From NCBI RefSeq assembly GCF_041053055.1, contig NZ_CP163443.1, positions 4,695,001 through 4,759,000 on the forward strand: a DNA stretch of 64,000 nt, read 5' to 3'. The notes beneath the pieces were generated by a model. It was not told the DNA's origin. It ran no database searches and was given only the letters and a program-made list of their open reading frames with translations. Below, in pieces: positions 26,532 through 34,542 of the stretch. Position 1 is the stretch's first letter; each line of letters starts with the position of its first letter. This stretch comes from Streptomyces sp. R41. GTDB lineage: Bacteria > Actinomycetota > Actinomycetes > Streptomycetales > Streptomycetaceae. Made by a program: the position numbers and the translations under genes.

Positions 26532-28067
26532 ATGTGCGAGGACGACCACGGAAACGGGATGGCCAGACGCGCCCTGTTCGTGACGGGTGCCGCCGTCGCG
26601 CTTACGTTGGGAAGCGTGAGCTTCTCCAACGGCCCCGCAGCCGAAGCGGCAAGCAACCAAGAGACGAAGACGGTACGCGGCACCCTTCCCGTCGGGTCGC
26701 CGGACTTCGTGTACCTCCCGGTCGAAGTCCCGCACGGCGTACGGGAGATCAAGGTCGCGTACACCTACGAGAAGCCGTCCGTGCCGGCCGGCACCATGGG
26801 CAACGCCCTCGACATCGGCATCTTCGACGAGCGCGGCACCGAGCTGGGCGGCCGGGGCTTCCGCGGCTGGTCGGGCGGGGCGCGCACGGAGTTCTTCCTC
26901 CGCGGCGACGACGCGACCCCCGGCTACCTCCCCGGCCCGATCCGCCCCGGCACCTGGCACATCGCGCTGGGCCCGTACACGGTGGCGCCGCAGGGACTGC
27001 CGTACGAGATCACGATCACACTCACCTACGGGGAGCCCGGTGTCGTCGCGCAGCCGACGTACCCGCCCTCGCGGGCGAAGGGCCGCGGCCGCGACTGGTA
27101 CCGCGGCGACTGCCATCTGCACTCCTGGTACTCGGACGGCCGCCGCACCCCCGCCGAGATCGCGGCGCTGGCCCGCGCGGCAGGGCTGGACTTCATCAAC
27201 ACCTCCGAGCACAACACCCACTCCTCGCACGCGCACTGGGCGGACCAGGCGGGCGACGACCTCCTGATCATGCTCGGCGAGGAGGTCACGACGCGGAACG
27301 GCCACGTGGTGGCCCTCGGCACGGACCCCGGCACCTTCGTCGACTGGCGCTACCGGGCCCGCGACAACCGCTTCGGCAAGTACGCGCGCCAGATCCGCCG
27401 CGCCGGGGGCCTGGTCGTCCCCGCCCACCCGCACGCCACCTGCATCGGCTGCGGCTGGAAGTTCGGCTTCGGGGAGGCGGACGCGGTCGAGGTGTGGAAC
27501 GGCCCGTTCACCCCCGACGACGAGGTGTCCCTCGCCGAGTGGGACAACACGCTGGTCGCCGCCGTGCGCTCCGGCCACGACTGGATCCCGGCGATGGGCA
27601 ACAGCGACGCGCACCGCGATCCCGACCCGGTCGGCACCCCTCAGACGGTCGTCCTCGCCGACGACCTGACCCGCGAGGCCATCCAGGCCGGCATCCGCGC
27701 GGGCCGCTCCTACGTGGCCGAGTCGAAGCTGGTCTCCCTCACCTTCACGGCATCCGGCCCCAAGGGCGAACACGCGGGCATCGGCGAACGCCTCCGCGTG
27801 GACAAGGACACCCCGGTCACCATCCGCCTGGAGGCCACCGGCGTCCCCCGCTGCACGATCCGCTTCGTCACCGACCAGGGCGTCCTGTTCACGAGCGCGC
27901 CAGTGCCGGTCTCCGGCTCAGGCACGGCCGAGTGGCAGACGACGGCGGCGTACGCGGCGTACGTACGCGCGGAACTGCGCCACGAGGTGGCGGTGGGGCC
28001 GCTGCCGGGCGCGTTGGCGGCGTTCACGAATCCGATTTTCCTGGGGACGCCCGGGGAGCAGGAGTAG
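26532..28067 (+). CDS. Secreted CehA/McbA-type PHP-domain metallohydrolase
   Basis: 511 aa. A Tat-like signal (ARRALFVTGAAVALTLG, cleavage near AEAAS) precedes a beta-rich domain and a PHP hydrolase domain with metal motifs GDCHLHSWYSDG, TSEHNTHSSH, VPAHPH and GNSDAH. A further beta domain ends the protein. Secreted PHP proteins hydrolyse phosphoesters or carbamates; the natural substrate is unknown. ATG 26532 has GGGAG upstream; ATG 26559 starts closer to the RR pair and is a good alternative. It stands alone. Confidence 0.88.
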   Translation: MCEDDHGNGMARRALFVTGAAVALTLGSVSFSNGPAAEAASNQETKTVRGTLPVGSPDFVYLPVEVPHGVREIKVAYTYEKPSVPAGTMGNALDIGIFDERGTELGGRGFRGWSGGARTEFFLRGDDATPGYLPGPIRPGTWHIALGPYTVAPQGLPYEITITLTYGEPGVVAQPTYPPSRAKGRGRDWYRGDCHLHSWYSDGRRTPAEIAALARAAGLDFINTSEHNTHSSHAHWADQAGDDLLIMLGEEVTTRNGHVVALGTDPGTFVDWRYRARDNRFGKYARQIRRAGGLVVPAHPHATCIGCGWKFGFGEADAVEVWNGPFTPDDEVSLAEWDNTLVAAVRSGHDWIPAMGNSDAHRDPDPVGTPQTVVLADDLTREAIQAGIRAGRSYVAESKLVSLTFTASGPKGEHAGIGERLRVDKDTPVTIRLEATGVPRCTIRFVTDQGVLFTSAPVPVSGSGTAEWQTTAAYAAYVRAELRHEVAVGPLPGALAAFTNPIFLGTPGEQE

Positions 28068-28215
28068 AACTCGAGCGCGGCGTCTCGCCCCCACGCCCGG
28101 TCGGCCGAGCGGCCGCGGACGGTGGGCGGGCGCTCGGGCTTCCGGCGTCCGCGGGTTCGGGCAAGGAGTGAGGTCGCACGGCTTCCGATGCGGAGCCATG
28201 GCGGCGCAGGAGGTG

Positions 28216-28407
28216 TCAGCGGTCGGCGATGTCCTCGCGGAGGCCGTCGGAGAACTCCCACCACGACAAAGGAAGCCAGTCGCCGTTGACGAATGCGTCG
28301 ACAGTCGCGCCTCGACCGCGGACAGTCACGGTCGTCCCTGGCGGGTAAGTGGTACCGGAGAGCCCTGGTACGGGGACAAGCAGGGTTCCCAGTCGCTGTG
28401 CTGGCAC
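28216..28407 (-). CDS. Small hypothetical protein
   Basis: 63 aa, no family recognised. The sequence LGTLLVPVPGLSGTTYPPG, TVTVRGRGATVDAFVNGDW and ISWWEFSDGL-like end reads as a small beta-barrel rather than noise. GTG 28407 has GGGAGGG 7 nt upstream; a TTG at 28461 would add 18 residues without a site. Convergent with the PHP gene, divergent from the alcohol dehydrogenase gene. Confidence 0.5.
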   Translation of the reverse strand: MPAQRLGTLLVPVPGLSGTTYPPGTTVTVRGRGATVDAFVNGDWLPLSWWEFSDGLREDIADR

Positions 28408-28585
28408 GTTACGCCCTCCCTCTCCGGGAATTCCTCGGTACGGCGATGGCTGTTTATTCAACCTGAGATTACCGGGTTGTCCTATCGAGCAGGCCGGAGA
28501 ATCATGAGAGATAGGTCACGCGGCAAAAGTGGGGCGGGGAGCGTGGCGAATAGAGCACGTGCGTCACCGAGCGGAGGTGGCAGCC

Positions 28586-29719
28586 ATGAAGGCCGTCGTT
28601 TACAAAGGACCGTTCACCGTTGCGGTCGAAGAAGTTGAAAAGCCCAGCATCCAGCATCCGAACGATGTGATCGTACGGGTCACTTCCACCGCGATATGCG
28701 GCTCCGATCTGCACATGTACGAGGGCCGCACCGCTGCGGAGCCCGGCATTGTCTTCGGCCACGAGAACATGGGAATCGTCGAGGAACTCGGCCAGGGCGT
28801 CACCGGGCTCAAGGAGGGCGACCGTGTGGTCATGCCCTTCAATGTCGCCTGCGGTTTCTGCACCAACTGCGTCGAGCGATTCACCGGATTCTGTCTGACC
28901 GTCAATCCCGGCTTCGCGGGCGGAGCTTACGGCTATGTCGCCATGGGGCCCTGGAAGGGTGGCCAGGCCGAATATCTGCGCGTTCCCTACGCCGACTTCA
29001 ACTGCCTGAAGCTGCCGGAGGGAAACGAGCACGAGAGCGATTTCATATTGCTCGCCGACATCTTCCCCACTGGCTACCACGGCTGCGAACTCGCCCAGGT
29101 CCGCCCTGGCGAGAGCGTCGCGGTGTACGGAGGAGGGCCCGTCGGCCTCATGGCCGCCTACTCGGCTCTGCTCCGCGGTGCGAAGAAGGTGTTCGTGGTG
29201 GACCGGGTCCCCGAGCGGCTGCAGAAGGCCGAGGAGATAGGCGCGGTTCCGATCAACTTCGCCGAGGGCGACCCGGTCGAGCAGATCAAGGAGCAGACCG
29301 AGGGCATCGGCACGGACAAGGGCGTCGACGCCGTCGGCTACCAGGCGATGGCGCACGGCACGGACCGCGAGGAACCGGCGACCGTCCTGAACTCGCTCGT
29401 CGGCACGGTCCGGGCCACTGGAGCGCTCGGCATACCAGGCCTCTACGTCCCGTCCGACCCCGGCGGCCCGGACGATCAGGCCAAACACGGCATGCTCCTC
29501 GTCTCGATCGGCAAGCTCTTCGAGAAGGGCCTGCGGCTGGGTACGGGACAGTGCAACGTGAAGCGCTACAACCGTTACCTGCGAGACATGATCATCGAGG
29601 GCAGGGCGAAGCCCAGCTTCGTCGTCTCCCACGAACTGCCCCTGGATCAGGCGCCGTCGGGCTACGACAAGTTCGACAAGCGCATCGAGGGCTACACCAA
29701 GGTGGTGCTGCACCCGTAG
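28586..29719 (+). CDS. Zinc-dependent alcohol dehydrogenase, glutathione-independent formaldehyde dehydrogenase type
   Basis: 377 aa. Catalytic zinc ligands Cys38 (AICGSDLHMYEGR) and His59-Glu60 (FGHEN); structural cysteines 89, 92, 95 and 103 (CGFCTNCVERFTGFC); dinucleotide loop YGGGPVGLMAAY. The long insertion and PWKGGQAEYLRVPYADFN segment match the FdhA group that oxidises formaldehyde or dismutates small aldehydes with bound NAD. GGAGG lies 9 nt before ATG 28586. A strong hairpin follows the stop. Confidence 0.92.
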   Translation: MKAVVYKGPFTVAVEEVEKPSIQHPNDVIVRVTSTAICGSDLHMYEGRTAAEPGIVFGHENMGIVEELGQGVTGLKEGDRVVMPFNVACGFCTNCVERFTGFCLTVNPGFAGGAYGYVAMGPWKGGQAEYLRVPYADFNCLKLPEGNEHESDFILLADIFPTGYHGCELAQVRPGESVAVYGGGPVGLMAAYSALLRGAKKVFVVDRVPERLQKAEEIGAVPINFAEGDPVEQIKEQTEGIGTDKGVDAVGYQAMAHGTDREEPATVLNSLVGTVRATGALGIPGLYVPSDPGGPDDQAKHGMLLVSIGKLFEKGLRLGTGQCNVKRYNRYLRDMIIEGRAKPSFVVSHELPLDQAPSGYDKFDKRIEGYTKVVLHP

Positions 29720-29735
29720 GACCGGTAAGTCACTG

Positions 29736-29769
29736 CGGCCGTGCCCTCGCCCCGGCGGGGGCACGGCCG
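29736..29769. terminator. Terminator hairpin after alcohol dehydrogenase gene
   Basis: CGGCCGTGCCC and GGGCACGGCCG form an 11-bp perfect stem 17 nt after the stop. It also faces the convergent TetR gene. Confidence 0.75.
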
Positions 29770-29855
29770 TGCGGGCCCGGCGGCCGACGCCCTGGTGGGC
29801 CGGGGCACCGGTGGGTGGAAGCGGGCGGCTCCCACAGCCATCCGGAACCCCTGCC

Positions 29856-30596
29856 CTACTCGGGCGCCGTGTTCGAGAGCCGGTCCAGCCACTCGGAGAG
29901 CAGGGCGCCCTCGGCGGGAGTGAAGGCCGGGCTGGGGGCCTGGCGGAGGAGGGCGCCGAGCTGGGTCGCTGTGGCGGGGACGCCGGTTTCGGCCGGCGTG
30001 GCCGTGGACGGCGTACGGGATTCCGTCACGTCCGGAGTGAAGACCACCGCATGTACGGCGTCCCGTACCCGGCGGGAGACCGTCCTGTCGGTGAAGGTCG
30101 CCGGGCGGGAGACCAGCATCAGGGCGACGCCGACGTTGGCGGACATGATGATCTGGGCGGCCAGTTCCGGGGCGAGGCACAACTTGCCCTGTTCTGCGGC
30201 CCGTTGGAGGTCCGCGGTGAGGATCTGGTGGGACTCCAGGGCCGCGGCCGGCGGTGTGCGCATGGCCGGGGAGTTCATGAGGCGGTAGAGGTTGGGGTTC
30301 TGGAGGGCGAACTCGGTGTGGGTGTCCCAGCCGTCGCGCAGGTCCTGGACCGGGTCCGTGCCGGGGCGGCGTTCGCGCTTCGTGGCCAGGTACTTCTCCC
30401 AGCCGTGGTCGACGACGGCCGACAGCAGGCCCTCCTTGTCCCCGAAGTGGCGGTAGAGCGCCGGGGCACCGACCCCGGCGGCCTCGCAGACCGCCCGGGT
30501 CGAGACGTCCCCGTTCGGGGACTCTGCGACCAGGGCGGCCGCCACTTCGAGAATCCGCGCCTTCGTACTCACGGGAGCGACGCTATCCGAGGTCAT
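29856..30596 (-). CDS. TetR/AcrR family regulator
   Basis: 246 aa. The N-terminal HTH is clear (TKARILEVAAALVAES then STRAVCEAAGVGAPALYRHFGDKEGLL as two segments), with a ligand domain to about residue 205 and a C-terminal extension rich in Thr/Pro. ATG 30596 is followed by GTG 30572, which begins at the usual TetR start (STKARI) and is an alternative. It follows an SDR gene in the same direction with 47 nt between, so they likely form one unit with the second SDR, and the regulator probably controls them. Confidence 0.88.
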   Translation of the reverse strand: MTSDSVAPVSTKARILEVAAALVAESPNGDVSTRAVCEAAGVGAPALYRHFGDKEGLLSAVVDHGWEKYLATKRERRPGTDPVQDLRDGWDTHTEFALQNPNLYRLMNSPAMRTPPAAALESHQILTADLQRAAEQGKLCLAPELAAQIIMSANVGVALMLVSRPATFTDRTVSRRVRDAVHAVVFTPDVTESRTPSTATPAETGVPATATQLGALLRQAPSPAFTPAEGALLSEWLDRLSNTAPE

Positions 30597-30643
30597 GCGG
30601 CTGGTCATACGGCTGGTCCTGTGCCTGGCCATACCGCTGCTGG

Positions 30644-31552
30644 TCATACGGCCGTCTCGTGCGGGGCGAGGAGGTCCTCCAGGCCGATCCTCGTCAGGAA
30701 TTCCGCCCGGATGCGGTCCGCGACCCGGCTGACCTCCTCGGAGCCGTCGTTCGCCGGGTCGACGTGGACCCGGAAGGGCCGCTTCCCGTGCGGGGTGTCG
30801 ACGACCTCGACGATCGCGTCGGCCACGAGGGACACGTCCGCGTCGGCGGGCGCGAGGGCCGCCAGGCGCTGGGCGACCTGGTCCATCAGGCCCGCGTAGC
30901 GCTCCTCGTACGCCGGGATCACGGTTTGTTCGGAGGGGTGACCGCCCGTGGCGAAGTGGTTCGTGCCGGAGGTGAAGGCGCCCGGCACCACGATGGTCGT
31001 CTCGATGTCGAAGCGGGCCAGCTCGGCGGCGTACGACACGGCGAGCGCGTCCATCGCGGCCTTGGCGGCGAAGTACGGCGCGAGGTACGGCGGCGTGCCG
31101 CCCCTGCTGGACGTGGAGCCGACCCACAGCACCAGGCCGTGCCGCCGCGCGCGCAGGTGCGGCAGCGCGGCTCGGTTGACTCGCTGGGTGCCGAGCACGT
31201 TGGTGTCGTAGACCGCGGCCAGTTCCTCGGGGGTGAAGGCCTCGGTCGGGCCGGTCACCATGTGGCCCGCGTTGTGGACGACGACGTCCAGCGAGCCCGT
31301 CTGCGCCAGCACGGTGTCGACGGCGGCGTTCGCCGACTCCTGGGAGAGGACGTCCAGTTCGACCGTACGCAGTTCCACTCCGTGCTCGGCGGCGTACGCC
31401 TCGGCCTCCGCGACCCGGGACGCGTTACGGCCCGCCGTGTCGCGCATCGCCGCGTAGACCGTGTGCCCGGCGTGGGCGAGTGTGCGGGCGGACAGGGCAC
31501 CGAAGCCGGAACCGGCGCCGGTGATGAGGATCGTCTTGCCTGTGACAGACAT
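30644..31552 (-). CDS. SDR family oxidoreductase
   Basis: 302 aa, classical SDR with TGAGSGFG near residues 11-18, the HNAGHM motif, and YFAAKAAM carrying the catalytic Tyr and Lys. The long C-terminal part (SLVADAIVEVVDTPHGKRPFRVHVD) resembles SDRs often annotated as ketoreductase or polyol dehydrogenase. It sits between another SDR and a TetR gene, all on the same strand. The substrate is unknown. Confidence 0.9.
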   Translation of the reverse strand: MSVTGKTILITGAGSGFGALSARTLAHAGHTVYAAMRDTAGRNASRVAEAEAYAAEHGVELRTVELDVLSQESANAAVDTVLAQTGSLDVVVHNAGHMVTGPTEAFTPEELAAVYDTNVLGTQRVNRAALPHLRARRHGLVLWVGSTSSRGGTPPYLAPYFAAKAAMDALAVSYAAELARFDIETTIVVPGAFTSGTNHFATGGHPSEQTVIPAYEERYAGLMDQVAQRLAALAPADADVSLVADAIVEVVDTPHGKRPFRVHVDPANDGSEEVSRVADRIRAEFLTRIGLEDLLAPHETAV

Positions 31553-31587
31553 GGTTGAACTCCTTGGACGAGGAAGGGAGAGGGGAG

Positions 31588-32346
31588 TCAGGCAATGCCG
31601 CCGTTGGCCCGGACCACCTGGCCGTTGACCCAGCGCCCGGCCGGTCCGGCCAGGAAGGCGACGACCCCGGCGATGTCCTCGGGCGTGCCGAGGCGCTCCA
31701 GCGGCGGCTGGGCGGCCATCCGCGCGATGGTCTCCTCGTCCTTGCCGTCCAGGAACAGGGCGGTGGCGGTCGGCCCGGGGGCCACGGCGTTGACGGTGAC
31801 GTCCCGGCCGCGCATCTCGCGGGCCAGGATCAGGGTCATGGCCTCGACGGCGCCCTTGGTGGCGGCGTACGCGCTGTAGCCGGGGATGGCCAGCGCCAGC
31901 ACGGAGCTGGAGAAGTTGATGATCGCGCCGCCCGCGCGCAGCCGGCGCGCGGCCTGCTGGTCGACGACGAACGTGCCGCGGATGTTGGTGCGGTGCATCC
32001 GGTCGAGGGCGTCGAGGTCGAGGTCGACGAGCGGGGCCAGGGCCATGACGCCCGCCGCGTGCACGACGACGTCGACCCCGCCGTACGCGGACTCGGCCGC
32101 GTCGAAGAGGGCGGCCACCTCGGTCTCGTCGGCCACGTCGGCCCGGACGGCGATCGCCCGGCCGCCGGCCTCGGTGATCGCGGCGACGGCCTTGCCCGCC
32201 TCGGCCTCGTTGCCCGCGTAGTTCACCACGACGGCGTAGCCCTCGGCGGCGAGTCGCTCGGCGGTTTCCCGGCCGATGCCGCGGGATCCGCCGGTGACGA
32301 CGGCCACGCGGGGGGAGGTGTTCGACGGCTCGTACTGCTCGGTCAT
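31588..32346 (-). CDS. SDR family oxidoreductase (3-ketoacyl-ACP reductase-like)
   Basis: 252 aa. TGGSRGIG in the nucleotide loop, NFSSSVLALAIPGYSAYAATKG with the Ser-Tyr-Lys catalytic set, and the end motif VNGQVVRANGGIA. AAGGAG precedes ATG 32346. It leads the SDR-SDR-TetR unit. Its promoter carries a palindrome (32418-32432) and a second GGTAGCGGT half-site at about 32373, presumably the target of the TetR protein. Confidence 0.92.
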   Translation of the reverse strand: MTEQYEPSNTSPRVAVVTGGSRGIGRETAERLAAEGYAVVVNYAGNEAEAGKAVAAITEAGGRAIAVRADVADETEVAALFDAAESAYGGVDVVVHAAGVMALAPLVDLDLDALDRMHRTNIRGTFVVDQQAARRLRAGGAIINFSSSVLALAIPGYSAYAATKGAVEAMTLILAREMRGRDVTVNAVAPGPTATALFLDGKDEETIARMAAQPPLERLGTPEDIAGVVAFLAGPAGRWVNGQVVRANGGIA

Positions 32347-32417
32347 GGCGTTGCTCCTTGTCACTGCTGGGGTAGCGGTGATTCGCTCCCTGCCAAAAAC
32401 AACGCTAACACCAATAC

Positions 32418-32432
32418 GGTAGCGCCGCTACC
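32418..32432. promoter_or_regulatory. Palindrome GGTAGCG-C-CGCTACC in divergent promoter
   Basis: Perfect 7-bp arms with a 1-nt centre, between the divergent starts at 32346 and 32512. Further GTAGCG-type half-sites flank it (GGTAGCGGT near 32373 and ATCGCTACG near 32446). A likely operator for the TetR protein at 29856-30596. Confidence 0.55.
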
Positions 32433-32511
32433 CTCGGCCGTAACATCGCTACGCCCGGCCCACCGGGCCCGTGTAATTTCAGTGGCGACGCGCAGGAGAG
32501 GCGGCCCCCAT

Positions 32512-32907
32512 ATGACGCGCTACGCCGAGCTCAAGTACCGGATGGTCACGCCGTTCCAGCGGCGCATCGGTAACCCGGTCCTTCGCCGTCTGCCGATTCA
32601 GACCGTTCTGGAGACCACGGGGCGGAAGTCCGGGCTGCCCCGCCGTACGCCGGTGGGCGGCCGTCGTGTCGGCGACTCCTTCTGGCTGGTCTCCGAGTAC
32701 GGCGAGAGGTCCCAGTACGTGCGGAACATTCGTGCGGACGCGCGGGTTCGCGTCCGCATCAGGGGGCGCTGGCACAGCGGCACGGCCCACCTTCTCCCGG
32801 ACGACGACGCCCGGGCGCGCCTGAAGACGCTGCCCCGCCTGAACAGCGCGGCTGTCCGGGCGGTGGGGGGTCGGCTGCTTACGGTGCGGGTGGACTTGGA
32901 GGACTGA
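32512..32907 (+). CDS. Deazaflavin (F420)-type nitroreductase-fold protein, DDN family
   Basis: 131 aa split-barrel protein. Family marks: LETTGRKSGLPRRTPVGG and WLVSEYGERSQYVRNIRADARV, the segments around the F420 phosphate and the deazaflavin in mycobacterial Ddn-like proteins. It should reduce quinones or other acceptors with reduced F420. ATG 32512 follows GGAGAGG at a slightly long distance. Divergent from the SDR-SDR-TetR unit; a palindromic element follows. Confidence 0.88.
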   Translation: MTRYAELKYRMVTPFQRRIGNPVLRRLPIQTVLETTGRKSGLPRRTPVGGRRVGDSFWLVSEYGERSQYVRNIRADARVRVRIRGRWHSGTAHLLPDDDARARLKTLPRLNSAAVRAVGGRLLTVRVDLED

Positions 32908-32910
32908 GGT

Positions 32911-33082
32911 TTTTCGCCCCCGCCGCCCCTGCCCGTCCCGTACCTGGGGGCTGCCGCCCCAGACCCCCGCGAAAAGATTGCGCAGTTCCCCGCGCCCCTT
33001 TTCAGGGGCGCGGGGAACTGCGCGAACGGGGTCTGGGGCGGAGCCCCAGGGGACGGGAATGGGCAGGGGCGGCGGGGGCGAA
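32911..33082. repeat. Palindromic Streptomyces intergenic element, copy B (full length)
   Basis: About 170 nt, nearly palindromic throughout. Outer arms (TTTTCGCCCCCGCCGCCCC and the matching GGGCGGCGGGGGCGAAAG), middle arms (CCTGGGG... and CCCCAGG) and the core GCGCAGTTCCCCGCGCCCC pair in sequence. It lies between the convergent DDN and aldehyde dehydrogenase genes. Confidence 0.85.
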
Positions 33083-33087
33083 AGAAA

Positions 33088-34542
33088 TCACCCAGGCCAA
33101 ACGATCGCCTGCACCTCGCTGTACGCGTGCAGCGCGTACGAGCCCACGTCCCTCCCCACCCCGCTCTTCTTGAAGCCGCCGAAGGGGGCCTCCATGTTGC
33201 GGCCGACGGTGTTCACGCCCACCCCGCCGGCGCGGAGGCGACGGGCGACGCGGAAGGCGCGGGCGACGTCGCCGGACCAGACGTAGTCGATCAGGCCGTA
33301 GTCGCTGTCGTTCGCGAGGGCGACGGCCTCCTCCTCGTCCCCGAAGGGGACGACCACGACGACCGGGCCGAAGATCTCCTCGCGGACCACCCGCATGTCG
33401 GGGGTGCAGTCGGCGAGGAGGGTGGGGGCGACGTAGAAGCCGCGTTCGAGGGCGGGGCGCCCGCCACCCGTGACGACCCGTGCCCCTTCCTTCCGCCCCA
33501 GCTCGACATACGACTCGACGCGGTCCCGGTGGGCGGAGGAGATGACGGGCCCCACCACCGTCCCCTGCTCCCGCGGGTCGCCCACCTTCAAGTACCCGGC
33601 GTAAGCGGCCAGTTGCTCCACCAGGCGGTCATGCACGCCCCGTTGCACCAGCACCCGGGTCGGCGCCGTACAGATCTGCCCGCTGTAGAACGAGAACGTC
33701 GTGCCGATCCCCGACACCGCCGACTCCAGATCGGCGTCGTCGAAGACGACCGCCGCGCCCTTGCCGCCCAGTTCCATCAGCTGCCGTTTCATCCCACGGC
33801 CGCACACCTCGGCGATCCGCTGCCCGACGGCCGTGGATCCGGTGAAGCTCACCATGTCCACGTCGGCGCAGTCCACCGCGGCCTCGCCCACCTCCGGGCG
33901 CGAGCCGCTCACCACGTTGACGACCCCCGGCGGCGCGCCCGCCGCCTCCAGCGCCTCCGCCATGCGGTACACGGACAGCGGGTCCTGCGGGGCCGGCTTC
34001 ACCACCACCGTGTTGCCCATCGCCAGCGCGGGGGCGATCTTGCCGGCCGGGTTCGCCCAGGGATTGTTGTACGAGGTGATGCAGGTGACGACGCCGACGG
34101 GCTGGCGTACGGCCAGCGCGCCCATCACGGCCGCCTTGCCGAAAGGGCCGGCCTCGTTGATCTGCGGCGGCAGCGGCTGCTCTACGGGCTCGACCTTCGC
34201 GTAGCGCCGGAAGCGGGCCACCCCGACGCCCACCTGCATTCCGCGAGCCGTCCCCGTCGTCGCGCCGCTCTCCGCCTGGGCGAGGTCGGCGTACGGGACG
34301 AAGTTGCGCTGGATGATGTCCGCCGCCCGGCCGAGGACGGCGGCGCGCTCGTCGGCGGGCGTGCGCGACCACGTCTCGAAGGCCTCGCGGGCCGCGGCCG
34401 CCGCCGCGTGCACCTGCTCCCGCGAGGCCTCCGGCGCCCGCCCGACGACGCCCTCGGTCGCCGGGTCGATCACCTCGTAGAACCCGTTCTCGGGCGCCAC
34501 CCACGACCCGCCGATGAACAACCACTGCTCGTCACCGCTCAC
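33088..34542 (-). CDS. Aldehyde dehydrogenase
   Basis: 484 aa. NAD site (VVVKPAPQDP, SFTGSTAVG), catalytic Glu in MELGGKGAAVV and catalytic Cys in SGQICTAPTRV. GTG 34542 overlaps the upstream amidohydrolase stop as GTGA, so translation is coupled. Third gene of an LLM oxidoreductase, amidohydrolase, aldehyde dehydrogenase operon whose promoter has the regulon palindrome. It probably oxidises an aldehyde intermediate to the acid. Confidence 0.93.
   Translation of the reverse strand: MSGDEQWLFIGGSWVAPENGFYEVIDPATEGVVGRAPEASREQVHAAAAAAREAFETWSRTPADERAAVLGRAADIIQRNFVPYADLAQAESGATTGTARGMQVGVGVARFRRYAKVEPVEQPLPPQINEAGPFGKAAVMGALAVRQPVGVVTCITSYNNPWANPAGKIAPALAMGNTVVVKPAPQDPLSVYRMAEALEAAGAPPGVVNVVSGSRPEVGEAAVDCADVDMVSFTGSTAVGQRIAEVCGRGMKRQLMELGGKGAAVVFDDADLESAVSGIGTTFSFYSGQICTAPTRVLVQRGVHDRLVEQLAAYAGYLKVGDPREQGTVVGPVISSAHRDRVESYVELGRKEGARVVTGGGRPALERGFYVAPTLLADCTPDMRVVREEIFGPVVVVVPFGDEEEAVALANDSDYGLIDYVWSGDVARAFRVARRLRAGGVGVNTVGRNMEAPFGGFKKSGVGRDVGSYALHAYSEVQAIVWPG

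Noticed and set aside
30275..30469. Short open frames inside the TetR gene
   Set aside because: Out-of-frame shadows of a protein with a clear HTH.
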